20,430 bases of DNA. Source: a candidate division KSB1 bacterium (GTDB lineage Bacteria; Zhuqueibacterota; JdFR-76; DREG01). Both the position numbers and the translations under genes were made by a program. Under the pieces are notes generated by a model. That model saw nothing but the letters and a program-made list of their open reading frames with translations, ran no database searches and was not told the origin of the DNA. The DNA lies in NCBI GenBank assembly GCA_022566355.1, contig JADFJB010000086.1:1-20430 (forward strand), read 5' to 3'. Positions 6,500 to 13,345 of this stretch are shown here, one piece after another (the stretch's first letter is position 1; every line of letters begins with the position of its first letter).

Positions 6500-7348
6500 A
6501 TGTTTGAGAAAAACACTTTGAATGGAAAATCGATACTTGTCACGGGTGGCAGCAGCGGATTGGGTTTATCCATGGCAAAACATTTTGCTAAATTTGGCGC
6601 TAAAGTGGCGATTTGTGGGCGAAACCAGGATAAGCTTAACAAAGCAGCTGATGAATTAAATAAAATCGGATCGCAGGTATTTGCATATTCCATAGATGTT
6701 CGTGATTATGATGGAGTCGGAAAAATGATAGAGCGCATAATCGACGAATTTGGGGAATTAAACGGATTGGTAAATAATGCTGCTGGCAATTTTTTGAGCG
6801 CAACAGAGGATTTAAGTCCTAATGGATTCAAAGCCATTGTTGATATCGTTCTTCATGGTACATTCAATGCAACACATCATTTCGGCAAACGATTAATCGA
6901 ATCAAAAAAGTCCGGTACAATTCTGAATATCGTAACAACATATGCTGAAAGTGGTTGTGGATTTGTACTGCCATCCGCGTGTGCAAAGGCAGGTGTGCTT
7001 GCCATGACCAAATCTCTGGCTTTTGAATGGGCGACTTATGGAATTCGATTAAACGCTATTGCTCCCGGTCCGTTTCCAACGGAAGGGGCTTGGACTCGAT
7101 TAATGCCCGACAAAGAAACGGAAGAAAAATTCAAAAAACGGATTGCTATGGGACGTTATGGTGAGCATTATGAATTAGCCAATCTTGCAGTTTATTTGAT
7201 GTCGGATCTTTCACCTTACCTAACAGGTGATTGCATTACCATCGATGGTGGAGAGCGGTTACTGGCCGGGCAATTTAATTATTTGGCTGAAATTGCACCC
7301 AGACCGGAATTGAGAAAAGTATTACAGATGATGAAACCGAAAAAATGA
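6500..7348 (+). CDS. SDR oxidoreductase, 2,4-dienoyl-CoA reductase type
   Basis: A 282-residue short-chain dehydrogenase/reductase. TGGSSGLG at 15-22 is the NAD(P)-binding glycine motif and NNAAGN at 92-97 the structural motif. The active site is the variant form of DECR-type enzymes: TTYAESGCGFVLPSACAKAG, with Tyr148 and Lys163, where classical SDRs have YxxxK. The C-terminal IDGGERLLAGQFN also matches mitochondrial and bacterial dienoyl-CoA reductases more than FabG. These use NADPH to reduce 2,4-dienoyl-CoA during breakdown of unsaturated fatty acids. The ATG at 6500 has GAGG five to eight bases upstream. No other beta-oxidation gene is in view. The stop codon sits directly against the 21-bp repeat array. 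The alternative is another SDR with a CoA-linked substrate. Confidence 0.88.
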   Translation: MFEKNTLNGKSILVTGGSSGLGLSMAKHFAKFGAKVAICGRNQDKLNKAADELNKIGSQVFAYSIDVRDYDGVGKMIERIIDEFGELNGLVNNAAGNFLSATEDLSPNGFKAIVDIVLHGTFNATHHFGKRLIESKKSGTILNIVTTYAESGCGFVLPSACAKAGVLAMTKSLAFEWATYGIRLNAIAPGPFPTEGAWTRLMPDKETEEKFKKRIAMGRYGEHYELANLAVYLMSDLSPYLTGDCITIDGGERLLAGQFNYLAEIAPRPELRKVLQMMKPKK

Positions 7349-7356
7349 TGATTTGC

Positions 7357-7419
7357 GAATGGGGAATTAGGATTGCGGAATGGGGAATTAGGATTGCGGA
7401 ATGGGGATTTGGGATTGCG
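7357..7419 (+). repeat. 21-bp tandem repeat, three units (EWGIRIA-type)
   Basis: Three tandem 21-bp units at 7357-7377, 7378-7398 and 7399-7419; the first two are identical and the third has two changes. In one frame each encodes EWGIRIA or EWGFGIA. Two more units lie at 7508-7549 and one at 7804-7824. The array starts nine bases after the SDR stop codon. Confidence 0.85.
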
Positions 7420-7450
7420 GAATAACTTATCTAATAGGAGGGAATAGAAT

Positions 7451-7556
7451 TCTAAATTTCTAAATTAATCGAAATAAATTCCGAACTCCGAAATCAAAAT
7501 GATTTACGAATGGGGAATTAGGATTGTGGAATGGGGATTTGGGATTGCGGAATAAT
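7451..7556 (+). repeat. Composite repeat, copy upstream of the four-helix-bundle remnant
   Basis: An AT-rich leader (7451-7500) with CTAAATTTCTAAATTAATC, then AATTCCGAACTCCGAAATC, leads into ATGATTTACGAATGGGG and two 21-bp units (7508-7549). The same order recurs at 7731-7828. The two copies bracket a gene remnant as direct repeats. Confidence 0.75.
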
Positions 7557-7562
7557 TTATCT

Positions 7563-7721
7563 GAAGAAGAAGCTGACGAATCATTATTTTAGTTAGAATT
7601 ATTGGTTGAATCTAAAGTTATTCCTCAGAATCGAATTGAAGATTTGATGGAAGAAGCTAATGAGATAGTATCGATTATCATTGCATCTATCAAAACAGCT
7701 AGAAAAAATAAAGAGAAATGA
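7563..7721 (+). pseudogene. Four-helix-bundle (S23/IVP-type) protein, C-terminal remnant
   Basis: One frame reads EEEADESLF, then TAG (7590-7592), then LELLVESKVIPQNRIEDLM and EEANEIVSIIIASIKTARK, ending at TGA 7719-7721. This is the last two helices of the four-helix-bundle family, known from proteins encoded in 23S rRNA intervening sequences and also widespread as separate genes. Family members usually have Trp where the TAG is (ESLFWLELL), so a TGG to TAG change is likely. The N-terminal half is absent: the composite repeat runs into the frame near 7556. It is bracketed by direct repeats and is clearly not expressed as a whole protein. Confidence 0.7.
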
Positions 7722-7730
7722 ATAGAAGAA

Positions 7731-7828
7731 TTTCTAAATTTCCAAATTAATCAAAATAAATTCTAAATTCCGAACTCCGAATTCCGAAATCAAAATGATT
7801 TACGAATGGGGATTTAGGATTGCGGAAT
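7731..7828 (+). repeat. Composite repeat, copy downstream of the four-helix-bundle remnant
   Basis: Same leader as at 7451 (CTAAATTTCCAAATTAATC, a doubled TTCCGAA block, ATGATTTACGAATGGGG), ending in one 21-bp unit at 7804-7824. It stops about 17 bases before the stop codon of the convergent DUF5615 gene. Together, repeats and remnant explain the whole 7349-7844 gap. Confidence 0.75.
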
Positions 7829-7844
7829 ATTTATTGGTGAAAGA

Positions 7845-8216
7845 CTAAATGCTTTTAATTGGAAGTTGACGAACACGTATTTGGCTGTCAGTTACACTTA
7901 TAATCGCTCCTTGCTTGAGCGCTGAGGAGTGGTTAGTTACAATTTTTTTTAGCGTAGAATTAACATTATTTGGTTGCATATTTCTCAATCGAAAGATAAT
8001 CACACTTGGTAATTTTGCTTTACTAGCTGCAACCAATTCACTGAAATCAAGGTCATGGGTTAATAGGATGAAACCTTCATTTTTTGCCTTATTTAGAATT
8101 TCAGAATCCAGCATTTTATTTAATTTGAGAGCACTAAGATGGATAGATTCGAATCCAAGTGCAATTAAGAAGTCTACTGTTTTTGGGGAAATACCCATAT
8201 CTGCAAGAAATTTCAT
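7845..8216 (-). CDS. DUF5615 PIN-like protein, putative toxin
   Basis: A 123-residue PIN-like protein of the DUF5615 family, usually the toxin partner of a DUF433 protein. MKFLADMGISP opens the protein (the common form is LADENIS, so the usual Glu-Asn is Met-Gly here), and FILLTHDLDFSEL at about 50-62 holds the THDLDF motif with its acidic residues. These residues would bind metal in a PIN-type nuclease fold. The ATG overlaps the DUF433 stop as ATGA (8213-8216), a sign of coupled translation. RNase activity is inferred from the fold and has not been shown widely for the family. The altered N-terminal motif might weaken activity. Confidence 0.85.
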   Translation of the reverse strand: MKFLADMGISPKTVDFLIALGFESIHLSALKLNKMLDSEILNKAKNEGFILLTHDLDFSELVAASKAKLPSVIIFRLRNMQPNNVNSTLKKIVTNHSSALKQGAIISVTDSQIRVRQLPIKSI

Positions 8217-8449
8217 GCAGTAGCTTTTTCTAGTGGAAAAATTCCTTCATCTGTTAACCAGGCAGCATATTTCAACGACTCATAAATGTCTTCTGCTTCA
8301 AGGTATGGATAACTTTCCATAATCTTTTTGACAGTCATACCATTAGCTACCAAATTTACTATTAAGGAAACTGTTATTCTCATTCCCCTTATGCAAGCCC
8401 GTCCACTCATCACATTTGGATCAAAAGTTATCCGATCGAATCCTAACAT
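8213..8449 (-). CDS. DUF433 protein, putative antitoxin
   Basis: A 78-residue DUF433 protein, a small helix-turn-helix-like domain found as the upstream partner of DUF5615. FDRITFDPNVMSGRACIRG, then MRITVSLIVNLVANGMTVKK are family blocks. The C-terminal part (YLEAEDIYESLKYAAWLTD) is the helical dimer segment. I place the start at ATG 8449, which has GAGG five bases upstream; the frame is also open to a TTG at 8473, which adds eight residues without a clear Shine-Dalgarno sequence. The pair overlaps by four bases. It probably binds the toxin and the operon's own promoter region, where nested inverted repeats lie (8525-8606). Confidence 0.85.
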   Translation of the reverse strand: MLGFDRITFDPNVMSGRACIRGMRITVSLIVNLVANGMTVKKIMESYPYLEAEDIYESLKYAAWLTDEGIFPLEKATA

Positions 8450-8524
8450 TTTCGCCTCTAATTTTTTGAACAACCATTTACTAATTTTGCAATACGTTTA
8501 TAAACAAATTAACAAAATTATTTT

Positions 8525-8606
8525 TCAATCACAACTTGAAATTGTAAACTCATTCTAAACAAGATGAGTAGAGTGATTGAAATTTAAAATTGGGTTGTAA
8601 TTTTAA
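8525..8606. repeat. Nested inverted repeats between the Pel operon and the DUF433 pair
   Basis: TCAATCAC (8525-8532) pairs with GTGATTGA (8573-8580), enclosing ACTCAT (8548-8553) with ATGAGT (8564-8569). Beside it TTAAAATT (8584-8591) pairs with AATTTTAA (8599-8606). The position is 20-100 bp past the last Pel gene and 75-160 bp upstream of the DUF433 start, so it could end the Pel transcript or serve as the antitoxin operator. Confidence 0.45.
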
Positions 8607-8625
8607 TTGAGTCAAAACTCCGAAA

Positions 8626-10422
8626 TCAAAACCGATATGAAAACTGCCCTTCAAAACTTCTGTATGCATAGAAATTAGAGCCATAGTCATGATAGGAAAT
8701 TCTTAATAAAGAAAAATTATTCGGCTGCCAGATAAAGTTTGCCATCCAGTTATTGGCAGTTTCGTTGCCTGTCTGTTGAGTGAGGGAGTAACCTACTTTA
8801 GTTATGATTGTTTTCCCCAATTTAACCTGGACACTTGGGCCGAGTGATCGAGTCCAGAAATTTTTAGGTGTCCAATAAGGTTCGGATTCGGGGTAAAAAA
8901 GATTCATATCCTGGTAAGCATAAACTGCATTCAAAAATAGGGAAGGGTTTCCGGAAAAGAATCGATATTCAGATTCGATGTACAATTCCAGCTTTTGATT
9001 ATTATCAGAATACCAACTTTTCTGCACATCGCCACTGATTAATGTATTGGTGTTAGGCTTCCAATAAATATTTTGGCCGATTCTTTTTGCTTTTAACTTT
9101 TGTCTGATAGCCAAAGCTCCATCCAGTACTTGATTATATCTCGCATAAGTAGATGAAAATAATTGCCCCGGCCATCTACTTTTCTCTGAAAGAGTTTGTT
9201 GCAGTTGAAATTCAAACAATCCAAAGGTTTCTTCCTGGTCGAACCGAATATATCCCCCGGTGGTTACAAATCGCGTTTTCGGATGAACAAACCATGTCCC
9301 TCCCAATTTTAAACCTTGACCATAAGAAAACACTTTACCGACCGATTTTTTTTCTTCAAGTTGTCGATATATTGTCTCAGCTTGTAATTGCCACCGGGAA
9401 GTGACATATCTATTATGCAAAACCGAGACTTCGGTTAATTGTAGATTGTTTGAGTCATCCAAATATTTCAAAGACGAATTAAACAAAGGGCCATAATCTT
9501 GTCGAATTTCCAGGAGAAGTTTTGTGCTTTCCTGATGATAGGGATCAACAGACAAAATGTGTTCATATGATTTTTTCGCTTTCATCCATTGAAATGGTGT
9601 ATATTGACTAAGCTGAGCCAAGTAGAATCGCGCTTTTTGATTTTCAGGTTCGAGTTTTAGTACTTGCCTAAAACTAATCATTGCTTCAGACTGGCGGTCG
9701 CTCCACATGGCTGTCTCTCCAAGCAGGAAAAAAGCTTCGGCATTGGTTGAATCCCGTTTGATAATATTCTTAAACGCATCGATGGCTTCGTCATTTCTAT
9801 TTAATCCTTGTGCTTGAATTCCATGCTCTTTCCAAAGATTAAGATCGCCGGGATTTTTCCTCAGAATAACTTTCTGTAATGCGAAAGCCGCTTTGGGGCG
9901 TTCATTCCATTGGTATTGCTGGCTCAATTGCCGTATTGTGTTTAAATCACTTGGATCCAGAGTAACTGCCTTTTCATAGGCAAGCATCGCTTGTTCCGAT
10001 TGTTCATTCCATGAATAAATCTTCCCAAGTTGCAGCCAATACTCGCGTTTTTTCTCGTTTGTTTTGACTAATTCTTCGTAAACATCAATGGCTTTGATGG
10101 ATTGATCGGATTCGGTATAAAGTTCGGCCAATCTTTCTAATAACAGGGTTGAATTTTGGTGATGTTGCTTTTGTGTATCAAGTAAAAAAATTGCCTCGGG
10201 GTAAAAATTCTCTGCCTCGAGTAATTGACTTAATTCCAGCAAAGAATTAAGTGGTATGGATCCTGATTCCGCTAGAGCCCGAATTTTGGTTTTTGCCAGG
10301 CCAAACTCACCATTTTCAAATAATATCTTCACTGAACTATATTTATCATCTCCACTTGCAAAACTTACTGTCAAAGAAATGAACAGAAATATGATTCCAG
10401 AAATTTTGAAATATTGTTTCAT
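8626..10422 (-). CDS. TPR and outer-membrane beta-barrel protein (PelB-like exporter)
   Basis: A 598-residue protein with a signal peptide (hydrophobic IIFLFISLTVSFA at about 10-23), roughly seven TPR-type helical repeats to about residue 310, then a beta-rich region of about 280 residues with alternating hydrophobic strands, ending SFEGQFSYRF. The terminal Phe is typical of outer-membrane barrels. PelB of Pseudomonas also joins TPRs to a C-terminal barrel and exports Pel; YaiO-type barrels are the other similar family. As last gene of the Pel-like operon, directly after pelG, it is the likely export pore. It is much shorter than PelB (which has many more TPRs). I prefer ATG 10422, with GGAAAG just before it; an ATG four codons earlier (10434) is also possible. 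The stop codon overlaps a 16-nt match to the local repeat. Confidence 0.82.
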   Translation of the reverse strand: MKQYFKISGIIFLFISLTVSFASGDDKYSSVKILFENGEFGLAKTKIRALAESGSIPLNSLLELSQLLEAENFYPEAIFLLDTQKQHHQNSTLLLERLAELYTESDQSIKAIDVYEELVKTNEKKREYWLQLGKIYSWNEQSEQAMLAYEKAVTLDPSDLNTIRQLSQQYQWNERPKAAFALQKVILRKNPGDLNLWKEHGIQAQGLNRNDEAIDAFKNIIKRDSTNAEAFFLLGETAMWSDRQSEAMISFRQVLKLEPENQKARFYLAQLSQYTPFQWMKAKKSYEHILSVDPYHQESTKLLLEIRQDYGPLFNSSLKYLDDSNNLQLTEVSVLHNRYVTSRWQLQAETIYRQLEEKKSVGKVFSYGQGLKLGGTWFVHPKTRFVTTGGYIRFDQEETFGLFEFQLQQTLSEKSRWPGQLFSSTYARYNQVLDGALAIRQKLKAKRIGQNIYWKPNTNTLISGDVQKSWYSDNNQKLELYIESEYRFFSGNPSLFLNAVYAYQDMNLFYPESEPYWTPKNFWTRSLGPSVQVKLGKTIITKVGYSLTQQTGNETANNWMANFIWQPNNFSLLRISYHDYGSNFYAYRSFEGQFSYRF

Positions 10423-10436
10423 TTTTCTTTCCATAT

Positions 10437-11930
10437 TTATGAATTAATTTCTGGTTGTTTATTTTTTATTTTTGTTTCCTGTGAATCTTCATCAACTAAA
10501 ACCTTACTACTCCTGAACCTCCATTTATCATCAGTATTGATAACTGACTCAATGGGCTGGTTTGCGAAAATGTAAAAATCGATTCTTTTCATTGAATACA
10601 CTAAAAGCGGCCAGGAAATAGCAGTGGTTAATATTCCGGCGAGCAAAAATCCATACCCAAAATATTGGATTCCCAATTGAATTGAGATATATGTAAAAAT
10701 ACCGTTTAGTGCTGCAAACAAAATAGTAAGATACAAGGCTCTTTTTCTCATTTCATAATAGAGGAAAATGATATTAATATTCATATTAATTACATGAAAG
10801 AAAGCTCCAAGAAGTAAAACCCGAAATAGCCAAATCGAAACTCCGCGATAGCCCAGGAAAATAAGGAGTTGCTCAGCAAAAACAATCAGGAGTAGAGTGG
10901 TTATACTTTGTAATTTTAGCATTCCCCGCATACCCTCTTTGAGGGTAGTAATCATATCATTTTTCCGCTGTTTGACAATTAATAATGGCTGGCTAAGAAT
11001 GTCTTTCATAAAGGAAGAGTAAGCTTTGTAAAAATTGGTTTCTGTTAGTATTAAAAAATAAGCCATCGCCGGAATAATACTAAAAAAGCTCAAAAAATAG
11101 GGTACATCGTAATAGTTGTAGGTGAAGAAAAAAGAGGTTCCATTGGATTCCTCGAAATGATCCCAAAATAGAAATTTGTCTATCCATATGCCTATATTAA
11201 AAAAGAGTCCAATTAAGGCGATGATATAGTACTTTTTCAGATAGACAAAATATTCTTTACGCCAATATTGTTTTTTTTCTAATTCTACAGTGGTTATTCG
11301 GTATAGCAGTACAATGATTAAAAGTTGACCCGAACAGAAACCGGCCATCCCGCCTGCTACGGTGATCGAGGGGATTAATAGAAAAGAAACGAGTATACTG
11401 ACGATCGTTCCGAATAAATATGACCAGGTTACTTTTTGATATTCTTTTGTCGTGCCGACAAATCCCATTAATTGCCAAATGATGCATTGAAAAACAAAAG
11501 CAGCTATGCCAAATATTTTATATAAAAGTATGTTGCCTACCGGAGTCCAAACTTCCAATAAGACATAGAATGGGACAGCAAGCGCTAATGCCAATACCAT
11601 GACTAATACAGTGGAAGTAAAATATCCGGGATAAATATCCTTAAACTCTTTGATAAAATGTTTGTCTGCGACATATCTTGTGAATACCAGTTGAAAAGGG
11701 CCCGAGAGGATTAATGAAAACGCAAACGTGTAAACGATGGTTACAGAGAAAACTTGAAGTATACCCTGGTGAAACAGGCCATAGCTGATCCAGCCTATGA
11801 TCCCGATACATAATACTGTTAATATCATTGGACCAGCAGACAAAACAGAGCCAAACATAAAGGCCTGGATTGTAGAGACCAATGTGCCTTTTCGAATTAG
11901 CTTTTGTAACTCAAAGCCTATGCCAGCCAT
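10437..11930 (-). CDS. pelG: PelG, Pel exopolysaccharide membrane transporter
   Basis: A 497-residue inner-membrane protein opening MAGIGFELQKLIRKGT, the usual PelG N-terminus, followed by about twelve hydrophobic segments. PelG belongs to the MOP flippase-like superfamily and works with PelF, PelD and PelE at the inner membrane to make and move the polymer. A soluble stretch lies near residues 220-235 (VELEKKQYWRKEYF), and a charged cytoplasmic tail of about 45 residues ends the protein. The ATG lies inside the end of pelF (13-bp overlap), so the two are translationally coupled. Length and topology fit the family. Confidence 0.93.
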   Translation of the reverse strand: MAGIGFELQKLIRKGTLVSTIQAFMFGSVLSAGPMILTVLCIGIIGWISYGLFHQGILQVFSVTIVYTFAFSLILSGPFQLVFTRYVADKHFIKEFKDIYPGYFTSTVLVMVLALALAVPFYVLLEVWTPVGNILLYKIFGIAAFVFQCIIWQLMGFVGTTKEYQKVTWSYLFGTIVSILVSFLLIPSITVAGGMAGFCSGQLLIIVLLYRITTVELEKKQYWRKEYFVYLKKYYIIALIGLFFNIGIWIDKFLFWDHFEESNGTSFFFTYNYYDVPYFLSFFSIIPAMAYFLILTETNFYKAYSSFMKDILSQPLLIVKQRKNDMITTLKEGMRGMLKLQSITTLLLIVFAEQLLIFLGYRGVSIWLFRVLLLGAFFHVINMNINIIFLYYEMRKRALYLTILFAALNGIFTYISIQLGIQYFGYGFLLAGILTTAISWPLLVYSMKRIDFYIFANQPIESVINTDDKWRFRSSKVLVDEDSQETKIKNKQPEINS

Positions 11931-13345
11931 TTGGCTTTCTCCTGAACATTATATTGTTCATATATCTCTTCATAACGGTGAATAAGCCTGTCAAGATCAT
12001 AATCCAAAATAGCTCTTTCGCGACCTCGTTTAATACATTCCAATCGATATTTGGAATTATGTGCAAATTTCATCACGCCATCTGCCATATTCTCCGGACT
12101 TTTTGGCGGCACAACTATTCCATCATCTAACAAAATATCTTCGACATTACCAACCTTGGTTGCAACAATGGGTACACCTGCCATGAGAGATTCAATTAAG
12201 GCAAGCGGTTGAGCTTCCTTAATGCTTGATAAACAAAGAACATCTAAAATCGGGAAGAACTTTTTCACATCAACCTTTCCTGTAAATGTAACCGAATCTT
12301 TTAAATCCAGGTTCTGAACCAGAATCAACAGTTCTTTATAATACTCCGTTTGTTCTTCCTGTGGTCCAATTAAATAGAAATGGGCATCTTTAATTTGATC
12401 CTTTATGATTCGAGCAGCCATGATAAAACTCTTAACATCCTTGATGGCAACCATTCGACCTATGAAACCTACATTAAAACCCTTATGCTTGTGAGGTTGG
12501 ATGTCTTTGTATTGTTCAATGCGAATGCCGTTTGGAATAACTTCACAGCGGTCTTGCGGCGCCCCTAAATGGATTTGTAATTCCTGGTTTCTTTTGAATA
12601 AGGCAATAATTTTATCGGCATGGACATATGCAATCTGTGCCAGTGAATGAAACATTTTTTTCCACATTCGATTATTATAACCGGCATAATTTTTGGATTG
12701 ATTAATCTCAAGTTCACGTTCTTTGGCGTAAATGCCATGCTCGGTTAAAATGAATGGTTTGCCGGTATTGACTTTGGCGATAGCGCCCAACAAACCGGCA
12801 TAACCGGTAGAGACCGCATGGTAAATATCAGCATCCGGGATTTCAGCTTGAAACATTTTCAATAAAGGTAAATGGGTCGCTCGCCAGCTCCAGTAATAAT
12901 CTATAAAAGGCATGATGGGGTGGTTCTTGTTGTATTTTTCCGTAAGCAGTTCCCAACCTTGGAAATCTTTGAAAATATTCTCGAGCGATAAAGCATTTGG
13001 TTCATTTCTGGAAAATTGCTTGTAAAATTCTGCAAATTGACAGATTTCTCCATTTTCCATTTTGTCATGAAATTGGTGAATCGTCTTCCACTGTTTGTTG
13101 ACGTGATATCTTTTTGTATGGTTTTTTAGTTTGTTTTCTAACACAACTTCATGCATATCGACAACATTCTTTGGAAATTTAAATTTCGATGGTTGATTTT
13201 TTTTCGGTACAATCGTCCAAAGAACGAATTCCACTTCTGGGAGATTGGAAATTAATTGTTGCAACCAGATGGAGACTCCACCAAAGACGTAAGGATAAGC
13301 GCCCTCTATGATTGTGCAGACTCTAACTTTTCTATTCTTTGCCAT
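11918..13345 (-). CDS. pelF: PelF, GT4-type glycosyltransferase
   Basis: A 475-residue cytoplasmic GT-B glycosyltransferase of family GT4. The N-terminal VCTIIEGAYPYVFGGVSIWL (about 9-28) is the PelF hallmark. TEHGIYAKERELEI starts at residue 201; the donor-site GFIGRMVAIKDVKSF (293-307) carries Arg297 and Lys302; the EX7E motif is EAQPLALIE at 377-385. PelF polymerises the Pel backbone from UDP-activated sugars (in Pseudomonas mainly UDP-GalNAc). Its start overlaps the end of the DUF2194 gene by 14 bp and its end overlaps pelG by 13 bp. All the motifs are intact. The exact sugar here is unknown. Confidence 0.94.
   Translation of the reverse strand: MAKNRKVRVCTIIEGAYPYVFGGVSIWLQQLISNLPEVEFVLWTIVPKKNQPSKFKFPKNVVDMHEVVLENKLKNHTKRYHVNKQWKTIHQFHDKMENGEICQFAEFYKQFSRNEPNALSLENIFKDFQGWELLTEKYNKNHPIMPFIDYYWSWRATHLPLLKMFQAEIPDADIYHAVSTGYAGLLGAIAKVNTGKPFILTEHGIYAKERELEINQSKNYAGYNNRMWKKMFHSLAQIAYVHADKIIALFKRNQELQIHLGAPQDRCEVIPNGIRIEQYKDIQPHKHKGFNVGFIGRMVAIKDVKSFIMAARIIKDQIKDAHFYLIGPQEEQTEYYKELLILVQNLDLKDSVTFTGKVDVKKFFPILDVLCLSSIKEAQPLALIESLMAGVPIVATKVGNVEDILLDDGIVVPPKSPENMADGVMKFAHNSKYRLECIKRGRERAILDYDLDRLIHRYEEIYEQYNVQEKAKWLA

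Noticed and set aside
6500-7348. SDR judged inactive because the usual YxxxK motif is missing
   Set aside because: The TYAESGCGF...SACAKAG arrangement is the normal active site of dienoyl-CoA-reductase-type SDRs, with Tyr148 and Lys163 in place.
7357-7824. CRISPR array from the regular repeats
   Set aside because: Units are directly tandem with no spacers, and the longer blocks are uneven; no cas genes nearby.
11257-11487. Minus-strand reading frame of 76 codons inside pelG
   Set aside because: Out-of-frame shadow of a long, conserved membrane-protein gene.
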